Assembly (NCBI GenBank): GCA_947426305.1
Contig: CANEDP010000003.1
Span: forward strand, 47,915-111,914
Reading direction: 5' to 3'
Origin: an uncultured Clostridia bacterium
Lineage (GTDB): Bacteria; Bacillota; Clostridia; TANB77; CAG-508
Length of the DNA: 64,000 nucleotides
Every line of letters begins with the position of its first letter. Position 1 is the first letter of the stretch. Shown here piece by piece: positions 41,260 through 51,386 of this stretch. A program made the translations under genes and the position numbers. The notes beneath the pieces were generated by a model. That model ran no database searches. It was not told where the DNA came from and was given only the letters and a program-made list of their open reading frames with translations.

Positions 41260-41706
41260 CTATTCTTCCTCAAAATTTTGAAGGAATGCTTTAATATCAT
41301 CCTCCGATATTGTCATCTCACTTTCCATAACGTCTATGGATTTATCAAATATGCCTTTTTCATCAGCAATTTTATGCATTAAAACTGCTAATTCTAACAC
41401 CTCATTTGGTTTGATTTGCTCCTTTTCTGTCTTAAAAGCAGTTTGAGCTTTGTCTTGAAAGATATAAATATCAGTTTCTCCATTTGCCAAAATATTAATT
41501 TTTACCGCTCCCATGCCACTTTTGTCGTAAAACATCATAAATTCGCATAATCTTCCATTCATTCCCCAATCGAACAAAGTTCCATCATCACCATTCATGT
41601 AGTAAACTTTGCCATTTTCTTCTAAATCATTCTTGCTTATTTGGGGTAAATTTTTTTCTATGGTTTGATGAGCCATTTGTATGATTTTATTTAAAATTTG
41701 ATTCAT
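41260..41706 (-). CDS. DUF6762/SUKH-like hypothetical protein
   Basis: Single ORF with RBS; family uncertain. Confidence 0.4.
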   Translation of the reverse strand: MNQILNKIIQMAHQTIEKNLPQISKNDLEENGKVYYMNGDDGTLFDWGMNGRLCEFMMFYDKSGMGAVKINILANGETDIYIFQDKAQTAFKTEKEQIKPNEVLELAVLMHKIADEKGIFDKSIDVMESEMTISEDDIKAFLQNFEEE

Positions 41707-41781
41707 AATTGTTCCTCTTTTCTCATAACATTTTTAATTTTCCGCTTATGCTATTCTTCTACTGGATTTTTCAAATTATTC

Positions 41782-42222
41782 TTAATTTTTGTAACTCAAA
41801 AATGCTCTCAATTCGTTTTCATCAGCAAAAATTTTATCAAAAATTAAATACAAAGAATCCGTTGCCTCATATTCACCAATAGCATAACATTTCTTTCCTA
41901 AACCATATGCCACTCCTGCCTCAATATGCGCTGATTTGCCTGCTGGCAAAACTAACAAAAAATTCTTAGAATTTCTTTCGCCTTCCATGTCAGCCTTAAA
42001 AATGATTTGTACAGTTTGACTTTCTAGTGGCATACTTTCAAATTTTCGCATTAATTCTTCTGGATTTTCATGGACATCTAAACCAGCATCGGTATGCGAT
42101 TTTTCGTTTTTTAAAAAACAATAATAGGAAATGTTGAACTCATCAAAAATGCTACAAATTTGCAATATTTTTTCTTTGTTTCTGGTTCGCCCTGCGATGA
42201 AAAAATCATAGGTTTGACTCAT
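41782..42222 (-). CDS. Nucleoside 2-deoxyribosyltransferase-like protein
   Basis: YDFFIAGRTRNKEKILQICSIF...KNFLLVLPAGKSAHIEAGVAYGLGKKCYAIG. Confidence 0.6.
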   Translation of the reverse strand: MSQTYDFFIAGRTRNKEKILQICSIFDEFNISYYCFLKNEKSHTDAGLDVHENPEELMRKFESMPLESQTVQIIFKADMEGERNSKNFLLVLPAGKSAHIEAGVAYGLGKKCYAIGEYEATDSLYLIFDKIFADENELRAFLSYKN

Positions 42223-42236
42223 GTTTAATTCCCTTT

Positions 42237-42830
42237 CTATTTTAAAAGATTGATTTTATGATAAATATCATACCAGCTATAACATCTCGTTATTTTCTCG
42301 CCCATACAATCCCTATTATATTCTGCATGATAGCAAATGACTGGAATGATGTTTGCCAGTTCATTTATATTATTCGGATTATCTTCAATCATCACATCAA
42401 TTTTGTGTTCCTTAATTTCTTCACTTTTTCTTTCTTGCACTGCCTTTGAGAAAATCAATTTGTCATATACAATTTTATTTTCATCTAGCCAATTTTTGAC
42501 AATTTCCCTCATTCTATTTCCAACACTATCTTCTCTATTGCTCAGCCATCTAGCTGTTATGATATAAATTTCATTCCCATCCTTTTTTAATTTTTGGATT
42601 ATTTCTGCCGAAAAAGGTCTTGGCTTTTCATGTATGGCATAATCTTCCAAATATTGTTTCCAAAAATTCATTTCTGCTTCTTTGGTAATATTGAACGTTT
42701 TATAATAATCATAATTACTTTTGCCAATTTGATACTCAATATGGTTTTCAACACAATATTTCGTAATATAATCCATAATAAATTGTTCCAGATTCGTTAA
42801 AACTCCGTCAATATCGACTCCGATTCTCAT
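42237..42830 (-). CDS. 5'-nucleotidase-like HAD hydrolase
   Basis: MRIGVDIDGVLTNLEQFIMDY...IYIITARWLSNRED...IDVMIEDNP. Confidence 0.8.
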   Translation of the reverse strand: MRIGVDIDGVLTNLEQFIMDYITKYCVENHIEYQIGKSNYDYYKTFNITKEAEMNFWKQYLEDYAIHEKPRPFSAEIIQKLKKDGNEIYIITARWLSNREDSVGNRMREIVKNWLDENKIVYDKLIFSKAVQERKSEEIKEHKIDVMIEDNPNNINELANIIPVICYHAEYNRDCMGEKITRCYSWYDIYHKINLLK

Positions 42831-42881
42831 AAAAATTCCTTTCTTAATAAATTCTATCTATCATATTCAATCCCACTATTT

Positions 42882-43844
42882 CTACGTTTTTGCGTTCTTG
42901 TTTCTGCATTCTAGCATTTTACTTTTTCCAAATGTTTCATCTATATCGGATAATTTACTATATTTCTTTACATGATTGATAATTTGCGCAGTTGCTCTTT
43001 CCAGACATTGCTTCGTGTCGCCAACAGAATCATCATAGTAAATCACGTTTTCATAATGGATGATATCTTTTATTTCATCCGTCATTGTTGGTTGATCGCA
43101 AATATAATAATTATCTTTGCTTGTAAGCCATTCTTTCAAAGTTTCTGTTTCATAGCATTTGCCAATCGATGTGTTGACAATTATTTTGTGATTTCCAAAA
43201 ATTTTCAAGTTTTCTTTTCCAATTAGGCAAACATCTCGGTTGACATTGATTGATAGAATGTCAACTGTTTTCAACAGTTCTTTTAATTCCAAATATCGAT
43301 AACCTTCTGTTTTTTCTAATATTTCTTTTCTGGTTTTACTATAGTAGTAAATCTCTGAGCCAAATATCTTAAACGTCTTGGCAATTTTTCCACCCAAATT
43401 TCCCAAGCCCAAAATTCCAATTTTGATATGACTTAAATCCAATCTTTCCGTTTTCCATTGTTTTCCTGCCAAACCATGAAGTAAGTTAATTACTTGTGCT
43501 ACCGTAAATTCCATCACGCCATTATCGCCGTGTTCAGCTAAATGAGAATAGGTTATGTGATTTTGCTCTAATACATCAATATCAATTTTGGCAAATTGCT
43601 TTCCATAATAGGAACCACATAAAACAACGTGTTTTAAGTAGTTGGCTTTTTCAATTATTTCTTTAGAAATAACTGTAAAGGTTGAAATTAAAATGCAATC
43701 TGCATTTCCGATTCTGCGGATCGTTTCTTCTTCCCCTGTTGAAACTTCGTTAAACACAACGAGTTCCTTGCAATATTTTTTCAATTCTTCTTTTCCTGCT
43801 TCAGTTAATGATACAGGTTCGACAATTACTATTTTTTGAAACAT
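42882..43844 (-). CDS. D-2-hydroxyacid dehydrogenase family protein
   Basis: IGILGLGNLGGKIAKTFKIFG, NVNRDVCLIGKENL, IVNTSIG. Confidence 0.82.
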   Translation of the reverse strand: MFQKIVIVEPVSLTEAGKEELKKYCKELVVFNEVSTGEEETIRRIGNADCILISTFTVISKEIIEKANYLKHVVLCGSYYGKQFAKIDIDVLEQNHITYSHLAEHGDNGVMEFTVAQVINLLHGLAGKQWKTERLDLSHIKIGILGLGNLGGKIAKTFKIFGSEIYYYSKTRKEILEKTEGYRYLELKELLKTVDILSINVNRDVCLIGKENLKIFGNHKIIVNTSIGKCYETETLKEWLTSKDNYYICDQPTMTDEIKDIIHYENVIYYDDSVGDTKQCLERATAQIINHVKKYSKLSDIDETFGKSKMLECRNKNAKT

Positions 43845-43859
43845 CTTTATCCTTTTCCT

Positions 43860-45350
43860 TTAATTTTCTATAATTGGCTTCATCGTTGGGAACAACAATA
43901 CATCTCGAATTGAAGCAGAATCTGTAAACAACATTATCATTCTATCCACACCAATTCCTAAACCGCCTGTTGGTGGCATTCCATATTCTAAGGCGTGCAC
44001 AAAATCTTCGTCCATCATATTGGCTTCGTCATCGCCTGCTTCACGTTGTTTTACTTGAGCTAAAAATCTCTCGTATTGGTCGATTGGATCATTTAATTCT
44101 GAGTAAGCATTACCATATTCTCGACCGTCAATAAAACATTCAAATCTTTCCGTTAATCTACCATCTGTCGGTTTCTTTTTGGTAAGTGGAGAAACTTCAA
44201 TTGGATAATCACAAATAAAGGTGGGTTGAATTAACGTTTCTTCCACGAAGGTTTCAAAAAATTCATTGATAATATAACCTCTTGTCTGTTTTGCTTTGTC
44301 AATTTCAACTCCTTTTTCTTTTGCAATTGCAATTGCTTCTTCATCTGAATGAATTGTGTTAAAATCAACACCAGTTACCTCTTTTATGCTATCTATCATA
44401 GAAATTCTTTTCCAAGGCGTACCTAAATCAATTTCTTTGCCTTGATACATAATTTTGGTTGTTCCCAACAATTTTTGCGCAATTGAGCGAAACATTTCTT
44501 CCACCAAATCCATCATATCATGATAATCTTGGTAAGCTGCATATAACTCCAACTCCGTAAATTCTGGATTGTGTCTAATATCAATTCCTTCATTTCGAAA
44601 AACACGTCCCATCTCAAAAACACGATCAAATCCACCAACAATTAATCTCTTCAAATTTAACTCCAAAGCAATTCTCAAATACATATTCAAATCTAAAGCA
44701 TTATGATGTGTTTCAAATGGTCTGGCACTAGCACCACCCGCGATTGTGCTTAATGTAGGAGTTTCGACTTCAATGTAGTTTTGGTTATCTAAGAAATTTC
44801 TAATTTCTTTTATAATTTTACTTCTCATCTCAAACGTATTTTTCACTTCTGGATTTACGATCAAATCCACATATCTTTGACGATAACGAAGTTCCGTATC
44901 TTTCAATCCATGAAATTTTTCTGGCAAATCTCTTAACGATTTCGAAAGCAAAACAACCTCTTTGGCATGAATTGAAATTTCCTCCGTTTTTGTTTTAAAG
45001 ACAAAGCCTTTCAAGCCAATAATATCGCCAATATCATACGTTTTAAACGCTTTATAACTCTCTTCTCCTAAATCATTGATGCTCACATAACTTTGGATAC
45101 TGCCTGTACTATCTTGAATCGTGCAAAAAGAAGCTTTTCCCATAATTCTCTTTGCCATAATTCTTCCTGCAACCGACACATCTTTATTTTCAAAATTCTC
45201 ATAATTTTCCTTAATTTCTTTGCTAAATTCCGTTCTATCATATTTCGTAATTTCAAAAGGGTCTTTGCCTACCTCTTGCATCTCTTTTAATTTATCTTTT
45301 CTTACCTGCATCAATCGATTTAATTCTAACTCTTCATTTTCTTCGTTCAT
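43860..45350 (-). CDS. lysS: Lysyl-tRNA synthetase (class II)
   Basis: [67 protein letters not shown]. Confidence 0.97.
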   Translation of the reverse strand: MNEENEELELNRLMQVRKDKLKEMQEVGKDPFEITKYDRTEFSKEIKENYENFENKDVSVAGRIMAKRIMGKASFCTIQDSTGSIQSYVSINDLGEESYKAFKTYDIGDIIGLKGFVFKTKTEEISIHAKEVVLLSKSLRDLPEKFHGLKDTELRYRQRYVDLIVNPEVKNTFEMRSKIIKEIRNFLDNQNYIEVETPTLSTIAGGASARPFETHHNALDLNMYLRIALELNLKRLIVGGFDRVFEMGRVFRNEGIDIRHNPEFTELELYAAYQDYHDMMDLVEEMFRSIAQKLLGTTKIMYQGKEIDLGTPWKRISMIDSIKEVTGVDFNTIHSDEEAIAIAKEKGVEIDKAKQTRGYIINEFFETFVEETLIQPTFICDYPIEVSPLTKKKPTDGRLTERFECFIDGREYGNAYSELNDPIDQYERFLAQVKQREAGDDEANMMDEDFVHALEYGMPPTGGLGIGVDRMIMLFTDSASIRDVLLFPTMKPIIEN

Positions 45351-45436
45351 TTAAACACTCCTCCTTGTTTATTTCAAATATTATATACCAAATTTTCGTT
45401 ATTGTAAACAGATTTGGAAAATTTTATCAAATATTT

Positions 45437-45462
45437 AAAGGCACGGTTCCCCGTGCCCCTAC
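45437..45462. repeat. REP-like palindrome (GGCACGGTTCCCCGTGCC, flanked by CCTAC)
   Basis: Imperfect palindrome; relative of 4291-4315. Confidence 0.5.
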
Positions 45463-45465
45463 CTT

Positions 45466-48400
45466 TTATTTTTTCTTTTTTCGATAAAACAAATCATACA
45501 AAACTGGAACAAAAAACAATGTCAAAATCGTCGAATAAACCAATCCACCAATTGCAACAATTCCTAATGCCTGTGTCATTTCTGCGCCTTCTCCAATTCC
45601 AAGTGCCATGGACAGCAAACCAAGAATCGTAGTAAGAGCTGTCATTAAAATTGGTCTTAAACGCAATTTTCCAGTTAATCGAATTGCTTCTATTTTTTCC
45701 ATTCCGTCTTCTACCAATTGGTTCACGCAATCAATAAACACAATTCCGTTATTAACAACAATTCCTGCCAAAACCAAAAATCCAAGCATTGCAATAATGC
45801 TAATTGGTTGCCCTGTAAAAAACAAACCTAATAATCCACCTGTAAAAGCCAATGGAATCGTGAACATCACAATAAACGGCAATTTTAGTGATTGGAATTG
45901 TGCCACCATAATCAAATAAATAAACAAAATCGCAACTACAATCATCAGTAATAAATCTGCCATATATTCCATTGTATCATCCATTTCGCCTTCGATTTGA
46001 ACAGAATATCCTTCTGGCGTCTCATAATTTTTGAATAAATCTTCTACATCTCTGCTGACCATTGTCATGCTTGCGTCTTCTTTTACCGTAGCCATTACTG
46101 TTATATAACGATTATTATTTTCTCTCGTTATATTTTCTAAACCAGTACTATCCTCCAAATTAGCAATTTCGGATAATTTTATGTTTTTTTCTTCTTCTTT
46201 TTCTTTGACTTCAAATTCAATATTCATCAAATTCTGACTATCAATTTTATCACTATCCATTTTTTGAATGATAACTTGATATTCTTTATTGTCAATCTCA
46301 ATTTTCGTCGCTTCCAATTCTGACTTGATTTCACTCGCAATTTTAGCATATACTTGTGCCACCGTCAAATTGTATTTCATCGCCTTATTTTTATCGACAG
46401 AAATTCTTTTTTCCTGAGACGAATTTTCTTTGATGCCTTCTATCTCATCAATTCCCTCAATACTTGCTAGTTTACTTTCTACATCAGCAGAAATTTCCTT
46501 CAATTTATCAATATCATTTCCTTTTATTTTAATCGAAATTCCAGAAGCCATCATAGCAGACATATCCATATCCGATGTACTAACTTCGATTTCAGCATTC
46601 AAATCTGCCGTCAATTCTGTAATTTTTTTGGCAATTTCGTCATTTGACATCGATCGTTCTTCACCTAAAACAAGATACATACTCACTCCTGAAGCAGAGG
46701 TATTCATCATGGTCGACGCTGTACTATTGTCAATCGCACCAATTTTGTAAATATCGGAAATAGTTAAAATTCTTTCTATTACAGTATCTGCAACATTTCT
46801 AGTCTCCTCTTTAGTAGCCTCATCAGGCATTGTGATAGAAAGCGACATTTCATCACTTGCTACACTTGGGATAAACTCAATATCCATTTTCGTTGTCAAA
46901 TAAATGCTAGTTCCTAGCAAAACAATCACAAACAAAATGACAACTATTTTCAATTTCAAAGCCACGCCCAACAATTTAGCATACCAATTGCTTAAAATGT
47001 CCATAAATTTATTTTCTTTATTTTTAATCTTTTTAAACATTTTTGAAGACATCGCTGGCACAACCGTTAAAGCAATTACCAAACTGGCTATTAACGAATA
47101 CGCAATTGTCAGCCCAATATCTTGGAACAATTGCCTTGACATTCCTTGCACAAATACGATTGGTAAAAATACACAAATTGTGGTAAGTGTCGAAGCGATA
47201 ATCGCACCTGTAACTTTTTGCGCGCCAACTTTTGCCGCTTCTTTGGTTTCTTTGCCTTCTTTTCGTAATCGGTAAATATTTTCAATCACAACAATCGAAT
47301 TATCCACCAACATTCCAACGCCCAACGCCAAACCAGACAAGGACATAATGTTAATTGTAACACCCGTAAAATACATCATAGCAATTGCAAAAACAAGACT
47401 TACTGGAATTGATATCGCAACAATAATCGTTGGTTTTAATTCTTTCAAAAAGAAGAACAAAATGATAATCGCTAAAATTCCTCCAACTACCAAACTTTGC
47501 ATAACTGAACCAATAATCATATCAATATAAATTCCTTGATCCATTAAGGTAGTAAAAGAAATCGCTTCATGCTTTTCTTCTAATTGTGCAAGTTTTTTTT
47601 GAATTGCCTCTGAAACATTTTTCGTAGAGGCAGTACTTTGTTTTGAAAAAGAAAGCACAATTCCTTGATTGCCATTTACTTTGGCATAGATTTCATCACG
47701 ATTATCCGTTACTTCAATATCAGCAAGTTGCTCTAATTTGACTTCTTCTAGTCCTTTCATATCAAAGCTGAACAAAACTAGATTTTTGATTTCATCAATA
47801 TTGGAAAACTTATCGCCTACTTTTACTGTAATATTATCATTAATATAACCTGCTGGCATCGAAAAATTCTCTGCTGTTAAGATTTGTGAAACTAAATCAA
47901 TCGTAATAATACCATCTAATGATGCTTGCTCATAGGCTTTATCTCTGGCTTCTTCAAATTGTTTGATGCCTTCGTCTAATTCTTGCTGAGCCAAATCAAG
48001 TTCGGTTGCAGCTTTCGTAGTTTCGCTAATTAAAGTACTTTGTGCCACTTGCAACTGAGAACTGGTCGCTTCTAATTCTGCTTTTTTGGAATTAATCATA
48101 TTTTGCGCTTCCGTCATTTGAGATAAACCTGCCGTAATTTGCGTTAAGCCTGAATTTAATTGTTCTTTTCCTGCCAATAATTCTTGATAACTACCATTAA
48201 TCTTTTCAAGTCCCGCATTTAAAGCAACATAATTTTCATTTGATTTGATGGCGTTAATTGTGCCTTCTAATACAGGAATTTGATTTTCAATTTCATTTAA
48301 TTCCAATAGTTCATTTCCTGTTATTTCACCTGTTTCACGTTTAGCAATCAATTCTGCTTTTCGTGCCTCTAAAGTGTTTTTTTGATTTTGTAATTCTGTA

Positions 48401-49314
48401 ATTTGCGCCTGAAAAGCTGCTAACCCTTGCTCCATGGTTTGTTTTTGCGTAACAAGCTCTGTTTCAGCCATTGTCATTTCGTTTAGTTTTCCTTCTAATT
48501 CTGCTTTGGTGGTATTTAATTCCGCACTTTTTGAATTCAATTCGACTTCTGCTTTGGTAATTTCATTTCTACCACTTTCAATAGCTGACAAACCATCTGC
48601 AATTTTTTTCGTATTTTCTGTTTTGGCTGTTTCTAATTCGGCTTTTCCTGATTTGATTTTGTGTCTGGCTTTGTCTAAATCTTTTTTCTTATCTGCAAGT
48701 TCGCTACTGACTGCCTTTAGCATTTTATCATTTATTGCATCAATTTTTTCTTGGTTTAATCTAATAACAATTTCATTTTCAATTGCACCATAAGTTGTAA
48801 CAGATGCAACACCTTCCACGCTTTCCAATTCTGGAACGAGCGTTTTTTCCACAAATTCTGTAATCTGGCTACTATCTGCATTTTCCATATCAACCGCGCT
48901 TAGTAAAACTGGCATCATATCTGGGTTAATTTGCATAACCGTTGGAACCCCTATTCCCTCTTCCAAACTCGATTTTAATACATCTAACTCCTGACTAATT
49001 TCAATCATAATCGAATCCATATTGCTATCACCGGAAAATTCCAAAAACACCATCGAATAATTTTCAGAAGAAGTCGATGTTACATTAACAATATTACTAA
49101 TTCCCATCATGCCTTGTTCAATTACTTTGCTTACTGATTCTTCTACTTTTTCTGGACTCGCTCCTGGATATGTCATGATAATTGCTACATAAGGCATTTC
49201 CATACTTGGCAACAAATCCGTTGTCAAATTGCTAAAAGAAATCATTCCTAAAACAAGAATCATCACGACTCCTACTAAAACTGTATATGGTTTTTTTACA
49301 CTAAAACCTGACAT
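45466..49314 (-). CDS. RND-family efflux permease with large coiled-coil insertion
   Basis: SGFSVKKPYTVLVGVVMILVLGMISFSNLTTDLLPSMEMPYVAI; GVGMLVDNSIVVIENIYRLR; coiled coil at about residues 195-480. Confidence 0.93.
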   Translation of the reverse strand: MSGFSVKKPYTVLVGVVMILVLGMISFSNLTTDLLPSMEMPYVAIIMTYPGASPEKVEESVSKVIEQGMMGISNIVNVTSTSSENYSMVFLEFSGDSNMDSIMIEISQELDVLKSSLEEGIGVPTVMQINPDMMPVLLSAVDMENADSSQITEFVEKTLVPELESVEGVASVTTYGAIENEIVIRLNQEKIDAINDKMLKAVSSELADKKKDLDKARHKIKSGKAELETAKTENTKKIADGLSAIESGRNEITKAEVELNSKSAELNTTKAELEGKLNEMTMAETELVTQKQTMEQGLAAFQAQITELQNQKNTLEARKAELIAKRETGEITGNELLELNEIENQIPVLEGTINAIKSNENYVALNAGLEKINGSYQELLAGKEQLNSGLTQITAGLSQMTEAQNMINSKKAELEATSSQLQVAQSTLISETTKAATELDLAQQELDEGIKQFEEARDKAYEQASLDGIITIDLVSQILTAENFSMPAGYINDNITVKVGDKFSNIDEIKNLVLFSFDMKGLEEVKLEQLADIEVTDNRDEIYAKVNGNQGIVLSFSKQSTASTKNVSEAIQKKLAQLEEKHEAISFTTLMDQGIYIDMIIGSVMQSLVVGGILAIIILFFFLKELKPTIIVAISIPVSLVFAIAMMYFTGVTINIMSLSGLALGVGMLVDNSIVVIENIYRLRKEGKETKEAAKVGAQKVTGAIIASTLTTICVFLPIVFVQGMSRQLFQDIGLTIAYSLIASLVIALTVVPAMSSKMFKKIKNKENKFMDILSNWYAKLLGVALKLKIVVILFVIVLLGTSIYLTTKMDIEFIPSVASDEMSLSITMPDEATKEETRNVADTVIERILTISDIYKIGAIDNSTASTMMNTSASGVSMYLVLGEERSMSNDEIAKKITELTADLNAEIEVSTSDMDMSAMMASGISIKIKGNDIDKLKEISADVESKLASIEGIDEIEGIKENSSQEKRISVDKNKAMKYNLTVAQVYAKIASEIKSELEATKIEIDNKEYQVIIQKMDSDKIDSQNLMNIEFEVKEKEEEKNIKLSEIANLEDSTGLENITRENNNRYITVMATVKEDASMTMVSRDVEDLFKNYETPEGYSVQIEGEMDDTMEYMADLLLMIVVAILFIYLIMVAQFQSLKLPFIVMFTIPLAFTGGLLGLFFTGQPISIIAMLGFLVLAGIVVNNGIVFIDCVNQLVEDGMEKIEAIRLTGKLRLRPILMTALTTILGLLSMALGIGEGAEMTQALGIVAIGGLVYSTILTLFFVPVLYDLFYRKKKK

Positions 49315-49464
49315 TTCAACATCCCTCCGTTTTTAATTGACCAATGGTCAATATTATAGCATAGTTTTTACTAAATGTCAATTTATCTTTTGAAGATTTT
49401 TTAAATTTTAACTAAAAATCGAGATGTACTATCATCCCGATTTTTCTTCCTAATTTGCCTTTCT

Positions 49465-49857
49465 CTACATTACAAATCCATAAGGTAATAACTCTTTAAT
49501 GCTGTATTCTTTTATAGAATCTTCACCCAAAGTATATATTTTAAAATCTTCTTTCGTAAATTCACTCATAAATTGTCTGCAATATCCACAAGGTAACGTC
49601 TCCTGCAAATGCTGACTATCTTTGCCTCCAACAATTACAATTCGCAAAAAATCACTTTCTCCTTCTGAAATCGCTTTGACAAAAGCAACTCTCTCCGCGC
49701 AAATGGATTGAATTCCTTGATTGGCAATATTACAACCAGTATATTTTTTGCCATTTTTCGTGGTTAAAACAGCTCCGACTTTAAAATCACTGTAAGGGTC
49801 ATGTGCATTTAACATTGCCTTTTTGGCTAATTCAAAATCTTCTTTTATTTCATTCAT
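49465..49857 (-). CDS. cdd: Cytidine deaminase
   Basis: DPYSDFKVGAVLTT, CAERVAFVKAI, PCGYCRQ. Confidence 0.93.
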   Translation of the reverse strand: MNEIKEDFELAKKAMLNAHDPYSDFKVGAVLTTKNGKKYTGCNIANQGIQSICAERVAFVKAISEGESDFLRIVIVGGKDSQHLQETLPCGYCRQFMSEFTKEDFKIYTLGEDSIKEYSIKELLPYGFVM

Positions 49858-50575
49858 TTTTCTTGCTCCTTATTTTAATTCTTAAATCGTTTAACCAACC
49901 TTTTTTATATTTCAAAGAAATATAGCCAATCGTACTTGCTGAAAACGCACCAACTGCATCAACGACCAAATCTTCCATGGTATCTTGGAGTGCTTCTTTT
50001 CCAACTAATTGGGTTCCGTCTTTTAATTTGTATTTTTGCATATTCGTTCCTAAAAGTCCATCTGAAGTAAATTCATAAAACTCCCAAACAACACCAACGG
50101 TAATCGCAAAACAAAAAGCAAAAAATGCGACAAAAAATGGTGACAAAGTAACTTTTTCGTTATCGTTGTTTAAAATATCAATCAAAGAAAATCCGATAAA
50201 TCCAATCATCACTCCGCTAAGTGTATGCAAAATCGTATCCCAATAAGGAATAGTGTAGTAAAAATCTCGCACTTCTCCTAAAAAAATCGCAGCATACAAA
50301 AACACAACATATAAATAATACATTTTATCCGGTATTTCTATTTTAAATTTTTTGCGAAGAATACTCGGCAAAGTAAGCGCAAAAATTCCAATAATGCATT
50401 CTAAGAGCATTAATACATAATCACTTCTTACTCGTCCGTCGTCGCTATTTGGCACATTCGTTGTCGTAGCAATTCTAAAAATCAAAAATACAATTGGTGC
50501 CACAAAACTTATCATAACACTTGCACTGAAAATTTTTCCTATTTTTTCTTTGGTTTCTGGTTTTAATTTTTTCAT
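49850..50575 (-). CDS. Multi-TM membrane protein (VanZ/DUF2238-like)
   Basis: YYTIPYWDTILHTLSGVMIGFIGFSL...GVVWEFYEFTSDGLLGTNMQ...DTMEDLVVDAVGAF. Confidence 0.7.
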   Translation of the reverse strand: MKKLKPETKEKIGKIFSASVMISFVAPIVFLIFRIATTTNVPNSDDGRVRSDYVLMLLECIIGIFALTLPSILRKKFKIEIPDKMYYLYVVFLYAAIFLGEVRDFYYTIPYWDTILHTLSGVMIGFIGFSLIDILNNDNEKVTLSPFFVAFFAFCFAITVGVVWEFYEFTSDGLLGTNMQKYKLKDGTQLVGKEALQDTMEDLVVDAVGAFSASTIGYISLKYKKGWLNDLRIKIRSKKNE

Positions 50576-50585
50576 ATTTCTCTCC

Positions 50586-51386
50586 TTATTTGAATTTTTT
50601 AAGATTAACCACTAATTTTTCCGATTTCGTCGTTCGCGCAATTTCCTGCACAACAAATTTTCCTTTTCCACGAATTGTCAATTGGTCTTCACAATTTATT
50701 TTCTTCGAAGATTTCATCTCCAATACGTCATTGACAAAAACTTTTTGCTCCTTTAAAATTTCCTCAGTCTTTGTTCTAGAGCATCTTGCCAATTCGGACA
50801 CAAAATTATCAAGTCTCATAGAAGATACAATAATCGATACTTCTTCAAATTTCTTTTCCTGTTTTTCAACATTATTTATATCGACAATTTCACACATTGC
50901 TTTTTTAAATCTTGTTAATTCCATCAAATTCACTTTTAAAAAATCGGCTATTTCCGTTAAAACAATAATATCCGCACCATTTTGTCTTACTAGAATATCT
51001 CCAACTTTTTCACGTTTTATGCCTAATTTCATAATTCCGCTTAAATAAATTCGGTGTTCGTACTGCAAATCTTTCGGCAATTGAATGCGTAATCCACACA
51101 TAATTTTGCTCAAATTTTTATGAACCATTTCTTCTGAAAATTTATCTGGATAAAAAAGCAAAATTTGCTTTTCTGAATTTTCACCATTTCCGCCAAAAAA
51201 TTGATAACTTTTGATCGATTTTTGTTTTAAAAATCGATCAAGATTGGCTATTTGCGTTCGATTTAAAAAATCGGTATACGTAATTTTATTTTTCGAAATC
51301 GCAAACTCAATTTTGTCCTCAATTTTGGCTTCCAACAATTTTTGTTCATTTGCCTGTTTTACTTCTTCTCTACAATCTTTAAACAT
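50586..51386 (-). CDS. ylmH: YlmH-like S4-domain RNA-binding protein
   Basis: VGDILVRQNGADIIVL, SSMRLDNFVSELARCSRTKTEEILKEQKVFVNDV. Confidence 0.82.
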   Translation of the reverse strand: MFKDCREEVKQANEQKLLEAKIEDKIEFAISKNKITYTDFLNRTQIANLDRFLKQKSIKSYQFFGGNGENSEKQILLFYPDKFSEEMVHKNLSKIMCGLRIQLPKDLQYEHRIYLSGIMKLGIKREKVGDILVRQNGADIIVLTEIADFLKVNLMELTRFKKAMCEIVDINNVEKQEKKFEEVSIIVSSMRLDNFVSELARCSRTKTEEILKEQKVFVNDVLEMKSSKKINCEDQLTIRGKGKFVVQEIARTTKSEKLVVNLKKFK

